A stretch of 64,000 nucleotides of DNA from Hymenobacter norwichensis DSM 15439 (GCF_000420705.1 NZ_ATVL01000007.1:496001-560000); one strand, 5' to 3'. Positions 8,647 through 18,254 are shown, counted from the stretch's first letter. Notes: generated by a model not told the origin, from the letters alone. Program-made: numbers and translations.

Positions 8647-9837
8647 TTAACGGCCCTGGCGGCGCCTTATTTCTTTTTGAATCAATAAAAATTCGCGGCT
8701 GCTCTGGCCGGCAATGGCGGTATTCTCATCGGCGCGGCGTAGCAGGTAGGGCATAACTGCATCTACGGGGCCGTAGGGTACATATTTGGCGGTATTGTAA
8801 CCGGCGTGCGCTAGGTTATAGCTAAGGTTGTCGCTCATGCCATAGAGCTGCGCAAACCAGATACGCGGGTCGCCGGGCTGTACATCAAATTCTTGCATCA
8901 GTTCAGTTAGAAACTTGGAACTAGCTTCGTTGTGTGTACCGGCACAGATGCTGATTCGATTGATGTGCTGCACGCAGTAACGCAACGACTCATTATACAA
9001 GTCGTCGGTGGCCTGCTTGCTGGGGTTAATGGGGTTTTGGTAGCCACGCTGGCCAGCCACTCGGGCCTCTTTCTCCATGTAGGCTCCGCGCACCAGTTTG
9101 CCTCCTAAGTAATAACCACCCTGTTTAGCATCATCGTGCGCTACTTTGATGGCATCGAGCCGGTCGTGGCGGTAGAGCTGGTAAGTGTTCCAGACAATGG
9201 CCGACTCGCGGTTGTACTTGCGCATCATCTCGTAAGCCAGATTGTCGATGGTATGCTGAAACCAGCTTTCTTCAGCATCTACAAACACGCGTACCCCATA
9301 TTGGTGGGCGCGTTGGCAAATGGCGTCCATGCGGGCGTGGGCCCGGTCGTAGCTAGCTTGCTCAGCCGGGGTAAGCGGCTTACCGGCCTGCACTTTCTCC
9401 AGCAAGGCACTATCGGCCAGCCCGGTTACCTTGAATACCGAAAACGGAATGTGGGTGGACCGATGCGCCAAGTCAATTGTTGCCAGGATTTCGTCGCGGG
9501 TATGGTCGAAGCTTTTATCGCTGCCTTCGCCCTCCACCGAGTAGTCGAGGATGGTACCGATGCCGTAGCGGCCTAGCTCGGCAATGACGGGAATACACTC
9601 CTTAATAGTTTCACCCCCACAGAATTGGTTGAATATAGAGTGCTTAATTAAAAACTTGCTGCCCGGTATGCCCCACTTCAGCGCGGTTTTCATTAGCCCG
9701 CCGCCGGTTTTCACCAGCGTATTGTTGTTCATGGAAGCAAATAGCGCGTACATTTTGCGCAGCTCCGCATCCGACTTCGAGGCGAAGGCTACGGCGGTAT
9801 TGTCAAATGAAACGGGCGGGGCTTGGGTTATGGGCAT
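8647..9837 (-). CDS. Proline dehydrogenase (monofunctional)
   Basis: 396 aa. A TIM-barrel FAD enzyme that oxidises proline to pyrroline-5-carboxylate, the first step of proline catabolism, passing electrons to the membrane quinone pool. Recognisable blocks: LDYSVEGEG, FSVFKVTGLA, RVFVDAEESWFQ, VRGAYMEKEARVA, and the C-terminal YVPYGPVDAVMPYLLRRADENTA typical of the substrate-binding end. The length fits the stand-alone PRODH group, not the PutA fusion. The P5C dehydrogenase partner is not in this window. Start ATG at 9837 is the first in frame. Confidence 0.95.
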   Translation of the reverse strand: MPITQAPPVSFDNTAVAFASKSDAELRKMYALFASMNNNTLVKTGGGLMKTALKWGIPGSKFLIKHSIFNQFCGGETIKECIPVIAELGRYGIGTILDYSVEGEGSDKSFDHTRDEILATIDLAHRSTHIPFSVFKVTGLADSALLEKVQAGKPLTPAEQASYDRAHARMDAICQRAHQYGVRVFVDAEESWFQHTIDNLAYEMMRKYNRESAIVWNTYQLYRHDRLDAIKVAHDDAKQGGYYLGGKLVRGAYMEKEARVAGQRGYQNPINPSKQATDDLYNESLRYCVQHINRISICAGTHNEASSKFLTELMQEFDVQPGDPRIWFAQLYGMSDNLSYNLAHAGYNTAKYVPYGPVDAVMPYLLRRADENTAIAGQSSREFLLIQKEIRRRQGR

Positions 9838-9998
9838 AGGGTGTAGCTTTGGCGGAGGAAACTAGGGAACAAAGGTAGCTTTTAAACAAGATTCTGATAG
9901 ATCAGGTTACGCCCTTTGTGCTCTTCTTCCGAACATAGTTTCTCCTGCTTTCATTCACTGGCTGGGTAGCTTCAGTTGCTCGGTTTTTCGCTTTCGTT

Positions 9999-11096
9999 AT
10001 GTCTGCATCTGCCACTCCCGAAAATTTCTTTTCCAGCCGCTTACTTGCTAAAGGCAGCCCACTACTGATTGCCGGGCCGTGCTCGGCCGAAACCGAAGAA
10101 CAGGTATTGGCTACTGCTCACGGCTTGAAGGCGTTGGGTAGGGTAGATCTGTTTCGGGCCGGTATCTGGAAGCCACGAACCAAGCCGGGTGGTTTCGAGG
10201 GAATGGGCTCGGTGGCCTTGCCGTGGTTGCAGCGCGTAAAAGCGGAAACCGGTATTCCAACCACGGTGGAAGTAGCTACCCCGCGCCACGTGGAGGAGGC
10301 GCTGGCGCACGGTATCGATGTGTTGTGGATTGGTGCGCGTACCACCGTCAACCCATTTGCTATCCAGGAACTAGCTGATGCGCTGGCGGGTACTGGCATA
10401 CCAGTGATGGTGAAGAATCCTGTAAACCCCGATGTAGCCTTGTGGGCTGGGGCTCTGGAGCGGCTGGAACGCGCTGGCATTACCGATCTGGCGGCTATTC
10501 ACCGCGGGTTCAGCACATTTGCGCCCTCGCGCTACCGCAACGCGCCCACCTGGATTTTGCCTATCGAGCTGAAAAGCCGCTTTCCGAAGCTGCCGCTCAT
10601 CTGTGACCCCAGCCACATCGGAGGCCGCCGCGACCTGCTGCTGCCCATCGCCCAAAAAGCCCTCGACCTCGACTACGACGGCCTGATGATTGAAACCCAT
10701 CCTGACCCAGACAATGCCCTCAGCGACGCGGCTCAGCAAGTAACGCCCGCCCGCTTAGGGGAAATCATTAGCGAACTACATTTCCGCTACCGGTCTTCCA
10801 ACAACGCCGAGTATCTGAATAAAGCCGAGGAATTGCGTAACAAGATGGACGAAGCCGACCGGGAAATAATGGAAGGCTTGGCCCGCCGCATGGCGCTAGT
10901 AGGGGAGTTGGCCGAGTATAAAAAGGAAAACGACGTCAAAATTCTGCAAATGGACCGCTGGAATGAGATTTTTGAGTCGCGGCAGGCATGGGCCCGCAAG
11001 CTGCAAGTGAATGAGAAGTTCATTGCTGAGCTATACAAGCTGATTCATATTGAGAGCATCCGGCGGCAAACCGAAATCATGCAACGCCCTGAGTAA
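9999..11096 (+). CDS. Bifunctional 3-deoxy-7-phosphoheptulonate synthase / chorismate mutase
   Basis: 365 aa. Residues about 1-260 form a DAHP synthase of the class I, KDO8P-synthase-like type (LLIAGPCSAETEEQ, KPRTKPGGFEGMG, VMVKNPVNPD, LICDPSHIGGRRDL, IETHPDPDNALSDAAQQ). Residues about 275-360 are an AroQ-type chorismate mutase (LRNKMDEADREIMEGLARRMALVGELAEYK). It therefore covers the first shikimate step and the branch to prephenate, which may couple the fused domains in feedback control. This fusion is usual in Bacteroidota. aroB and aroA follow on the same strand. Confidence 0.95.
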   Translation: MSASATPENFFSSRLLAKGSPLLIAGPCSAETEEQVLATAHGLKALGRVDLFRAGIWKPRTKPGGFEGMGSVALPWLQRVKAETGIPTTVEVATPRHVEEALAHGIDVLWIGARTTVNPFAIQELADALAGTGIPVMVKNPVNPDVALWAGALERLERAGITDLAAIHRGFSTFAPSRYRNAPTWILPIELKSRFPKLPLICDPSHIGGRRDLLLPIAQKALDLDYDGLMIETHPDPDNALSDAAQQVTPARLGEIISELHFRYRSSNNAEYLNKAEELRNKMDEADREIMEGLARRMALVGELAEYKKENDVKILQMDRWNEIFESRQAWARKLQVNEKFIAELYKLIHIESIRRQTEIMQRPE

Positions 11097-11101
11097 TAAG
11101 C

Positions 11102-11172
11102 AAAAAAAGCCCCCGTTCAATAAGGAGGACGCGTAAAGCGAAACGCTTTTCCCATACTGAACGGAGGCTTTC
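11102..11172 (+). terminator. Terminator after the DAHP synthase gene
   Basis: AAAGCCCCCGTTCA and TGAACGGAGGCTTT form the outer stem, enclosing an AAAGCG/CGCTTT hairpin. It also lies downstream of the convergent lipoprotein gene, so it may serve both. Confidence 0.7.
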
Positions 11173-11192
11173 CCTGAATGAGGCCACAAAGA

Positions 11193-11651
11193 CTACTTTG
11201 GTGGTTGATTTAGGGTTGTAAGTTCGGTTTCGGAAGGGAGGCGCACGTAACTATGCCGGATGGCTTTACCTCGCGTTTCCTCCAGATACAGGATATTGCC
11301 CGTTACGGAGTAATATTGAGTGCCTTCATAGCCCCGATATTGGATAATGTACCGCCCCGGACGCCGGAAGCCACCACGTTTGTGCCGCACGGTGAAGGCC
11401 GCTGCACTTAGCAAGTTGCCATCCTGATAAAAGCGTGCTCGGCCCCGGCGGTCGAAAACAACCGTTAGTTGGTGACCTGTAGAGGCCGGTGTAAGTACAG
11501 AATTGGTGCTGCCGGATGTTTGCTGCCATTCCCAGCGGCCTACCAATTGCTGCTCCATAGTAGGCACTGAGTCGCGGTTGCAGGCACTAGCAAATAAGCT
11601 TACAGCAGCTAATAGTGCAGGTAATGTGTAACGGTGGAGTAAGGATAACAT
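11193..11651 (-). CDS. Lipocalin-like lipoprotein, hypothetical
   Basis: 152 aa from the ATG at 11651. This start gives a lipoprotein signal (MLSLLHRYTLPALLAAVSLFASAC) with the cysteine of FASAC as the lipid site; the longer frame to 11717 starts at a rare codon. The mature part begins with VGRWEWQQTSG, a pattern common in lipocalin-like Bacteroidetes proteins (a strand with WxW), and then looks beta-rich (LTVVFDRRGRARFYQDGNLL; RYIIQYRGYEGTQYYSVTGNILYLEE). Probably a periplasm-facing lipoprotein of unknown ligand. It sits divergently from aroB. Confidence 0.75.
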   Translation of the reverse strand: MLSLLHRYTLPALLAAVSLFASACNRDSVPTMEQQLVGRWEWQQTSGSTNSVLTPASTGHQLTVVFDRRGRARFYQDGNLLSAAAFTVRHKRGGFRRPGRYIIQYRGYEGTQYYSVTGNILYLEETRGKAIRHSYVRLPSETELTTLNQPPK

Positions 11652-11781
11652 CAATAAATAGGAAGTAAAGTCTGTTACAAATACATGATTATTGTTAAGC
11701 CAAAATAGTTGCATCAAAGCAAGCTATTTTTACACCGAAACGAGAAATTTATCTGTTAAATTTTCTTTAAACCAGTTTGCA

Positions 11782-12822
11782 TTGAACAATATCTTGTCGA
11801 TTGGAGCAAATGCCTTGCCAGAGTTAGCAGAAATGCTGCGTCAGCCGGCCGTAAGTGAAGTTTTTGTGCTGACGGACGAAAACACTGGTCGTCTGTGCTA
11901 CCCGCTCTTGCAGCAACACCTGCCCACGAACCATACTGTACTAGAAATTCCGGCTGGCGAAGAAGCCAAAACTCTAGCTACTTGTGAGGTGGTATGGAGC
12001 AAACTAACCGAGCGGCAAGCCGACCGATTTGCAGTGTTGGTAAACCTAGGTGGCGGAGTAATCACTGATTTAGGGGGCTTTTGTGCGGCCCTCTACAAGC
12101 GCGGTATCCGGTTCATGCAGGTGCCTACCACCCTGCTAGCACAAGTAGATGCTAGCGTAGGCGGCAAAACCGGCGTCGATTTTCAAGGTTTCAAAAATCA
12201 TTTAGGCGTATTTCAGGAACCCGGCGGAGTGTTCATCGACCCACGTTTCCTGGCTACCCTCGACCCGCGCCAGCTAAAATCGGGCTATGCCGAAGTAGTT
12301 AAGCACAGCCTGATTACCGATGCCGACGCTTTCCGGGAGCAACGCATCAATAGCGTGTTTATCGAAGACTGGACCGATACCATTCGTCATTCGGTGGCTC
12401 TGAAGCAGGAAATTGTAGCCCAAGATCCGCTGGAAGCCGGCCCGCGCAAGCTGCTTAACTATGGGCACACAGTGGGCCACGCGCTGGAAAGCTTCCTGCT
12501 GGCCCAGCCTGGCCGCGAGATTCTGCATGGTGAGGCGGTTGCGGCAGGTATGGTGTGTGAGGCTTGGTTGAGCGTGCAGCACGGCTTGCTAAGCGAAACT
12601 GAACTCGACCAGATTGAAACCTTCCTTTTCTCGGTGTATGAGAAAGTGCAGTTCGTGTCGTTAGAAGTGCAGGCCATTGCCGAGTATGCGCGGCAAGACA
12701 AGAAAAACGCTGGTTCCATTATCAACTGTACTTTGCTCGAAGGCATCGGCCACGGAGTGTACAACCAACCAGTAACAGTAGCGGAAATAATGGATTCATT
12801 GCGTTATTACAACCGACTTTAA
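11782..12822 (+). CDS. aroB: 3-dehydroquinate synthase
   Basis: 346 aa if translation starts at TTG 11782 (MNNILSIGANALPELAEML). The enzyme turns DAHP into 3-dehydroquinate with NAD and a metal ion. Signatures: VNLGGGVITDLGGFCAALYK, VPTTLLAQVDASVGGKTG, SGYAEVVKHSLI, and the metal-ligand region LNYGHTVGHALE. The start is uncertain: no ATG lies in frame until about 11830, which would remove family-typical residues; TTG at 11692 is the longest option but its extra 30 residues look like the upstream region. It is followed 85 nt later by aroA. Confidence 0.93.
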   Translation: MNNILSIGANALPELAEMLRQPAVSEVFVLTDENTGRLCYPLLQQHLPTNHTVLEIPAGEEAKTLATCEVVWSKLTERQADRFAVLVNLGGGVITDLGGFCAALYKRGIRFMQVPTTLLAQVDASVGGKTGVDFQGFKNHLGVFQEPGGVFIDPRFLATLDPRQLKSGYAEVVKHSLITDADAFREQRINSVFIEDWTDTIRHSVALKQEIVAQDPLEAGPRKLLNYGHTVGHALESFLLAQPGREILHGEAVAAGMVCEAWLSVQHGLLSETELDQIETFLFSVYEKVQFVSLEVQAIAEYARQDKKNAGSIINCTLLEGIGHGVYNQPVTVAEIMDSLRYYNRL

Positions 12823-12907
12823 CTATAGCCAAGCTGTCAGAGGCGTTGCACGTGCTGGCGGCTTACTTATTTTTTGTTTCACGCCGAAGCCTGGCTTCGC
12901 AAGTTTC

Positions 12908-14176
12908 ATGCGTACCATCATCAACTCTTCCGTCCAACTCAGCTGGTCCGGCAACCCTTTGCGGGGCACGGCCCACTTGCCCGCCTCGAAAAGCGAAAGC
13001 AACCGCGCCCTCATCCTGCAAGCCTTGGCAGGTGGCGGCCACCTCGACAACCTCTCCGACGCCAACGACACCCAACTGATGCAGCGCTTGCTGGCTGACC
13101 CAACCGCCACGGAAGTTGACGCCGAAGATGCTGGTACCGTCATGCGCTTTTTGACGGCTTATCTGGCTATCACTAACCGCGAGGCGCTGCTTACAGGTAC
13201 CGCGCGAGCCCAGGAGCGGCCGATTGGTATTTTGGTTGATGCTCTGCGGGAATTGGGAGCCGATATTGGGTATGAGAAAGAAGAAGGCTATCCGCCGTTG
13301 CGCCTGCGCGGCTGGCAGGGGATAGAGCAGGGAAAGGATTCCGTAGCTGATAGCACCGAGCTGATTGAGCTAAAGGTGCGCGGCGATATCAGCAGCCAGT
13401 ACATTTCGGCCCTGCTGATGATTGGGCCTATGCTGCCCAATGGCCTACGTCTCTGGCTGACTGGTAAGGTGGGCTCCCGGCCATATATCCGCATGACGAT
13501 GGCGCTGATGCAGCATTTCCACGGCGACTGTCGCGACCTGGGTACCGCCTTGGAGGCACGCCCCAGCCGCTACCAACCCGCCGATTATACCATTGAATCG
13601 GACTGGTCGGCGGCTAGCTACTGGTACGCTATGGTAGCCTTGGCCCCGGCCGGCTCGCACCTCACGCTGCCCGGTTTACGGCGATATTCCTGGCAAGGCG
13701 ACCAAGCCATTGTCGATATCATGGCCAAGCTGGGTGTACACACCGAGTTTCTAACTGATGGGGTCCGCCTCACCCAAACCACGCCCACCGGTGGCTTCAC
13801 CCAAGATTTCACCGACTGCCCCGATCTAGCCCAAACCATAGCTGTAGTAGCCGCCGCCCTGGATGTGCCCGTGGTAATGACAGGCCTAGAAAGCTTGCGC
13901 ATCAAGGAAACCGACCGGATTTTTGCGTTGCAAACCGAGCTAGCCAACTTTGGCGCCTTTCTCACCGAAGAAGAGGCCGGTCACTTCCGGGTGTCCACGG
14001 AAAGCTTCCACGTAGGCGGCCAAATCGTAGCCACCTACCACGACCACCGCATGGCTATGGCTTTCGCGCCCTTAGCACTACGTGGCCCTATTACCGTTGA
14101 CTCGCCGCAGGTAGTGCGCAAATCGTATCCGCAATTTTGGTTGGAACTGGAAAAGGCGGGGTTCGGCGTGGTGTAA
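12908..14176 (+). CDS. aroA: 3-phosphoshikimate 1-carboxyvinyltransferase (EPSP synthase)
   Basis: 422 aa. Transfers enolpyruvate from PEP to shikimate-3-phosphate. Signatures: ASKSESNRALILQAL near the N-terminus (phosphate-binding SKSxSNR), EDAGTVMRFLTAYLA, RPSRYQPADYTIESDWSAASYW, LRIKETDRI, and TYHDHRMAMAFAPLALRG near the C-terminus. Length is normal. The expected LPGDKS-type motif is replaced by LPASKSES, as seen in many Bacteroidetes forms. It is co-oriented with aroB and the DAHP synthase gene, giving three pathway genes in a 4.2-kb block. The start ATG at 12908 is supported by the family N-terminus. Confidence 0.95.
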   Translation: MRTIINSSVQLSWSGNPLRGTAHLPASKSESNRALILQALAGGGHLDNLSDANDTQLMQRLLADPTATEVDAEDAGTVMRFLTAYLAITNREALLTGTARAQERPIGILVDALRELGADIGYEKEEGYPPLRLRGWQGIEQGKDSVADSTELIELKVRGDISSQYISALLMIGPMLPNGLRLWLTGKVGSRPYIRMTMALMQHFHGDCRDLGTALEARPSRYQPADYTIESDWSAASYWYAMVALAPAGSHLTLPGLRRYSWQGDQAIVDIMAKLGVHTEFLTDGVRLTQTTPTGGFTQDFTDCPDLAQTIAVVAAALDVPVVMTGLESLRIKETDRIFALQTELANFGAFLTEEEAGHFRVSTESFHVGGQIVATYHDHRMAMAFAPLALRGPITVDSPQVVRKSYPQFWLELEKAGFGVV

Positions 14177-14207
14177 CGCTGTAGTTGTTCTGGGTTTTTT
14201 AGCTCGC

Positions 14208-14240
14208 AGAGGGCGCGAAAGTTTGCGCAGATGACGCAGT
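14208..14240. repeat. CGCAGA-type intergenic repeat fragment
   Basis: CTCGCAGAGGGCGCGAAAG followed by TTGCGCAGATGACGCAG, between aroA and the convergent BtuF-like gene. It shares the CGCAGAGG word with the clearer repeat at 39348-39426 and may be a decayed member. Confidence 0.45.
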
Positions 14241-14244
14241 GTTC

Positions 14245-15045
14245 TTATGGCTGTAAGCTGCGCAAATATGCAGCCGAGTGCCGCAACCGGCTACCGTACC
14301 AGCTAAACAACTCGCCATCCACAATGCGCACTTCGGCAGTTGGGCAGATAGCTTGAAATTCAGCTATGTGTTTCTCGCCGAACGGATACGGCTCGGAAGA
14401 GAGTAGAATCTGCTGCGGGGCTGCGGCTGTGAGCTGTTCGGTTGTTACCTCAGGATAGCGGCTAAGTTCTTTGAACACGTTGCGGAAACCGCCGCGGCGC
14501 AATAAATCATCTATGAATGTGCCGGCGGCGGCCACCATATAGGGTTTGCGCCAGATGAAGTACGCCGCCGAAATCGGTTCGGGAGGAGTAGGCAGACTTC
14601 CGAAGGATTGTGCTATTTCGGCTGCCAACGCCTCAGCCATGTGCTTACGGCCGGTAATCAACGCTACTCGATTCATCATGTCTAGCGCATCCGGAAGTGT
14701 ATAGATATCACTCAGCCAAACCGGATATTTGGCGGCTAGCTGCTCAATACCTGCTTGGTAGTTCTCCTCCTTGTTGCCAATAATTAAGTCGGGGCGACAA
14801 GCAGCAATTTTCTCGAAATCAAAGTTCTTGGTACCTCCGATAACTGTTCCCTGTTGCCGGGCGACTGGCGGATGAATGCAGAATTTCGTGACCCCAACCA
14901 CGCGGTTGCCGATACCTAAATCGTAAAGCAACTCGGTTTGGGAGGGTACCAACGACACAATTCGCTGCGGCGGAAACGGTACGGCCACTCGCCGCCCCAT
15001 TTGGTCGGTTACGGTTAGCGGTGGAAAAATGGGAGGGAGGTTCAT
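14245..15045 (-). CDS. Helical backbone metal receptor / BtuF-like binding protein
   Basis: 266 aa. The blocks RVAVPFPPQRIVSLVPSQTELLYDLG, VVGVTKFCIHPP, KNFDFEKIAACRPDLIIGNKEEN and AAYFIWRKPYMVAAAGTFIDDLLRRGGFRNVF are typical of the periplasmic-binding fold used for cobalamin or iron-chelate uptake (BtuF/FepB type). Unusually, no signal peptide or lipobox precedes the fold: the protein starts at MNLPPIFPPLTVTDQMGR. No permease or ATPase gene lies beside it. Ligand is unknown; a cytoplasmic or non-classically exported role should be considered. Confidence 0.85.
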   Translation of the reverse strand: MNLPPIFPPLTVTDQMGRRVAVPFPPQRIVSLVPSQTELLYDLGIGNRVVGVTKFCIHPPVARQQGTVIGGTKNFDFEKIAACRPDLIIGNKEENYQAGIEQLAAKYPVWLSDIYTLPDALDMMNRVALITGRKHMAEALAAEIAQSFGSLPTPPEPISAAYFIWRKPYMVAAAGTFIDDLLRRGGFRNVFKELSRYPEVTTEQLTAAAPQQILLSSEPYPFGEKHIAEFQAICPTAEVRIVDGELFSWYGSRLRHSAAYLRSLQP

Positions 15046-15070
15046 AGAACGAAGGCTGACAGTTGCAATG

Positions 15071-15121
15071 AAAAGGCCTTCCGCTCTGCCGCCAGTTTTA
15101 CCAGCGGCTAGCAGAAGGCCT
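15071..15121 (-). terminator. Terminator of the M42 peptidase gene
   Basis: GAGGCCTTCTGC and GCGGAAGGCCTTTTC on the minus strand enclose a further GCCGC/GCGGC stem; the T-run follows. It lies 29 nt past the stop codon. Confidence 0.85.
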
Positions 15122-15149
15122 CATTCATTAGAACAATTGGAATTGGGGC

Positions 15150-16220
15150 TTATTTGAAATACCGGAAATCGTGACCATCCTCAATGCGCAACAGCGTTTC
15201 GTAGATGAGTTTGGTTACGGCCTCCACATCGTCTTTGTGCACGGTTTCAACGGTGGTGTGCATGTACTTGAGCGGCAACGAAATCAGGGCTGAAGCCACA
15301 CCAGCGCCGGAATAAGCAAATGCATCAGTGTCGGTGCCGGTAGCGCGGGTGGCAGCGGCCCGTTGGAACGGAATTTCCGCTTCTTGGGCCGTACTGATGA
15401 TTAAGTCACGCAGGTTATTTTGTACCGCTGGCCCGTAGGTTATTACTGGGCCTTTACCGCAGAACAAATCACCAGCCGTTTTCTTCTCATACATCGGCGA
15501 CTGGGTATCGTGGGTTACGTCGGTGATGATAGCCACGTCAGGCTGAATGCGGTGAGCCACCATTTCGGCACCACGCAAGCCGATTTCCTCCTGTACAGCA
15601 TTCACAATGTAGAGGCCGAAGGGCAACTTGTTGCCGTTCTCTTTCAGCATGCGGGCCACTTCGGCAATCATGAAGCCACCCACGCGGTTGTCCAAGGCCC
15701 GACCCACGTAGAACTTGTCGTTGAGGACCATAAACTCGTCCTCAAACGTGACGACTGAGCCCACGTGAATGCCCATCTGCTCCACTTCCTCTTTGCTGGA
15801 TGCACCACAGTCCAAGAACACTGTTTCAATAGTAGGAGCCTTATCTTGCTCTACCTTGCGCACGTGGATGGCCGGCCAACCGAAGACAGCCTTCACAATG
15901 CCCTTCGCCGTGTGAATGTTCACTCGTTTGCTAGGCGCTACCAGCGGGTCGGAGCCACCGTTGCGGCGCAGGTACAGGAAGCCCGATTCAGTGATGAAGT
16001 TGACGAAATAGCTGATTTCGTCGGCATGGGCTTCAATCACCACCTTGTACTTAGCCTCCGGGTTAATGACGCCTACTACCGTACCGTAAGTATCTACAAA
16101 GTACTCGTCGATGTAGGGCTTGATGTAATCCAGCCAAATCTTTTGGCCCTCTTTTTCGAAGCCGGTAGGGGATGGATTATTGAGGTATTTCTGTAGGAAA
16201 TCGAATGATTCTGGACGCAT
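15150..16220 (-). CDS. M42 family metallopeptidase (glutamyl aminopeptidase-like)
   Basis: 356 aa. A cytoplasmic dinuclear-zinc aminopeptidase that likely trims peptides as a tetrahedral (TET-type) assembly. Metal and catalytic motifs: VVIEAHADEI (His), YVGRALDNRVGGF (bridging Asp), VNAVQEEIGLRGAEM (Glu-Glu pair), VAIITDVTHDTQSP (Asp) and the final ligand in LPLKYMHTTVE (His). The TGTDTDAFAYSGAG region is conserved in the family. It is the last gene of a minus-strand run: carboxylase beta subunit, small membrane protein, this peptidase, with gaps of 12 and 18 nt. Confidence 0.94.
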   Translation of the reverse strand: MRPESFDFLQKYLNNPSPTGFEKEGQKIWLDYIKPYIDEYFVDTYGTVVGVINPEAKYKVVIEAHADEISYFVNFITESGFLYLRRNGGSDPLVAPSKRVNIHTAKGIVKAVFGWPAIHVRKVEQDKAPTIETVFLDCGASSKEEVEQMGIHVGSVVTFEDEFMVLNDKFYVGRALDNRVGGFMIAEVARMLKENGNKLPFGLYIVNAVQEEIGLRGAEMVAHRIQPDVAIITDVTHDTQSPMYEKKTAGDLFCGKGPVITYGPAVQNNLRDLIISTAQEAEIPFQRAAATRATGTDTDAFAYSGAGVASALISLPLKYMHTTVETVHKDDVEAVTKLIYETLLRIEDGHDFRYFK

Positions 16221-16238
16221 ACGCGAGAAAAAAAGTAA

Positions 16239-16517
16239 TTAAATCGATTTGCTGGTCAATGCACGGAGTATCAGCCCGAGTATAACGCCACCGCCACCGC
16301 CTATTAGCAAATAGCGGCTGGCTTTCTGAGGAGTCGTATCAACGTTTGGGTTGTCGCTGAGCGAGTGCCAGTCACCGGTCAGCAAGGAGCCAAGCGTAAG
16401 CACCAGCCACAACGCCGCCAGCAACCACCGCCCTACCCGAAACCGCAGCAACAAACCTATCAACAAGGCCAATAGACCCAAGCCGAACAGAACGTTGCCG
16501 ATAGTTTCCCAGTTCAT
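16239..16517 (-). CDS. Small integral membrane protein
   Basis: 92 aa with three hydrophobic segments: about 8-25 (LFGLGLLALLIGLLL), 29-47 (GRWLLAALWLVLTLGSLL) and 70-86 (YLLIGGGGGVILGLILRAL). The loop between the second and third is acidic. No family is recognised. It sits 12 nt downstream of the carboxylase gene and 18 nt upstream of the M42 peptidase gene, so it is probably co-transcribed with them. Function unknown. Confidence 0.75.
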   Translation of the reverse strand: MNWETIGNVLFGLGLLALLIGLLLRFRVGRWLLAALWLVLTLGSLLTGDWHSLSDNPNVDTTPQKASRYLLIGGGGGVILGLILRALTSKSI

Positions 16518-16529
16518 GTGGCGTACAAC

Positions 16530-18095
16530 TTATAACGGAATGTTGCCGTGCTTCTTACGTGGCAACGTAGCTACTTTGTTTTCCAGCATTTTGAAAGCCC
16601 GGATGAGCTTCTGTCGGGTCTGGGAAGGCAGAATTACTTCATCTACGAAACCCCGATGCGCGGCCCGATAAGGAGTAGCAAACTTTTGCTGGTACTCGTC
16701 TACCTTCTCCTGGAGTTTGGCTTCCGGGTTTTCGGCAGCAGCAATTTCGCGCTTGAAGATAATTTCGGCGGCTCCTTTGGCACCCATTACTGCAATTTCG
16801 GCTGTGGGCCAAGCATAGTTCAGGTCGGCGCCAATGTGCTTGCTGTTCATTACATCGTAAGCGCCACCATAGGCTTTGCGGGTGATAACGGTAATGCGCG
16901 GCACGGTGGCTTCGCAGAAAGCGTAGAGCAGCTTGGCGCCGTTGGTGATAATGCCGCGCCACTCCTGGTCGGTGCCAGGCAAGAAGCCGGGTACATCTTC
17001 CAGCACCAGCAGCGGAATATTAAACGAGTCGCAGAACCGTACGAACCGCGCTGCTTTGGTGCTAGCATTGATGTCGAGTACGCCCGCCAGCACGGCCGGC
17101 TGGTTGCCCACTATGCCAATGCTACGGCCGCCCAGCCGGGCAAAGCCGACTACAATATTCTCCGCGAAATTCTGGTGAACCTCTAGGAACGTATTGGTGT
17201 CGATGAGGCCCTCGATTACCTCCCGAATGTCGTATGGCTGGTTGGGGTTTTCGGGAATAATGTTGTCCAGTGCCGGACGGGCTTCGTTGCCAGCTTCGTA
17301 AGGAACGGCTGGGGCGGTTTCCTCGCAGTTCTGAGGCATGTAGCTCAGCAGCTGCTTGAGGTGGTTGATGCAGGCCACCTCATTGGCGCACGAAAAATGC
17401 GTGACGCCGCTCTTGGTGGAGTGGGTGCTGGCGCCGCCAAGTTCTTCACTCGTTACGTTTTCATGCGTTACGGTCTTCACTACGTTGGGCCCAGTCACGA
17501 ACATGTAGCTCGTGTCCTCTACCATCAGAATGAAGTCGGTGATGGCTGGCGAATACACCGCGCCACCCGCGCATGGCCCCATAATGGCCGACAACTGCGG
17601 TACCACGCCTGAAGCTAGTGTGTTCTTATAGAAGATGTCGGCGTAGCCCCCGAGGCTTACTACACCTTCCTGAATACGGGCGCCGCCTGAGTCGTTGAGG
17701 CCGATAACGGGCGCGCCGTTTTTCATGGCCAAGTCCATAATCTTCACGATTTTCTCGGCGTGCGTCTCGCTCAGTGAGCCACCAAAGACCGTGAAATCCT
17801 GCGAGAAGACATATACCAGCCGGCCATTTACTGTGCCATAGCCCGTTATTACCCCGTCGCCGAGATAGTACTCCTTATCCAGACCGAAATCCTTGGAGCG
17901 GTGCATGACGAACTTGCCGATTTCTTCGAACGAACCTTCGTCGAGCAGCAAGTCCACCCGCTCCCGTGCTGTGAGCTTTCCTTTCTTGTGTTGGGCCTCA
18001 ATACGGGCCTGACCACCGCCTAGCAGGGCTTCCTGGTTTTTGCGTTCGAGAATTTCCAGTTTGCTTGAGTGGGGTTTTGCCTGCGGATCGGACAT
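16530..18095 (-). CDS. Acyl-CoA carboxylase, carboxyltransferase beta subunit (propionyl-CoA carboxylase type)
   Basis: 521 aa. The carboxyltransferase moves CO2 from carboxybiotin to an acyl-CoA, most likely propionyl-CoA. It contains the two crotonase-like halves: N-terminal with [24 protein letters not shown] and [17 protein letters not shown], and C-terminal with [25 protein letters not shown] and [25 protein letters not shown]. The substrate-deciding residue cannot be assigned from sequence alone. The biotin carboxylase and biotin carrier genes are not nearby. First gene of a probable three-gene operon. Confidence 0.94.
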   Translation of the reverse strand: MSDPQAKPHSSKLEILERKNQEALLGGGQARIEAQHKKGKLTARERVDLLLDEGSFEEIGKFVMHRSKDFGLDKEYYLGDGVITGYGTVNGRLVYVFSQDFTVFGGSLSETHAEKIVKIMDLAMKNGAPVIGLNDSGGARIQEGVVSLGGYADIFYKNTLASGVVPQLSAIMGPCAGGAVYSPAITDFILMVEDTSYMFVTGPNVVKTVTHENVTSEELGGASTHSTKSGVTHFSCANEVACINHLKQLLSYMPQNCEETAPAVPYEAGNEARPALDNIIPENPNQPYDIREVIEGLIDTNTFLEVHQNFAENIVVGFARLGGRSIGIVGNQPAVLAGVLDINASTKAARFVRFCDSFNIPLLVLEDVPGFLPGTDQEWRGIITNGAKLLYAFCEATVPRITVITRKAYGGAYDVMNSKHIGADLNYAWPTAEIAVMGAKGAAEIIFKREIAAAENPEAKLQEKVDEYQQKFATPYRAAHRGFVDEVILPSQTRQKLIRAFKMLENKVATLPRKKHGNIPL

Positions 18096-18254
18096 GGAGT
18101 GGGGAGTCAGGTTGGGTAATTAGGTGAGAGATTCAAAGGTAACGTAAGGGTAAAGAAAAGCCGCATCAGAATTGTGGTGCAGCTATTTGGTTTCGGGACA
18201 CACTATGTATCAACAGTAGTTGAAAGCCAAGTTTAAACTGTACTGGCTACAAAC

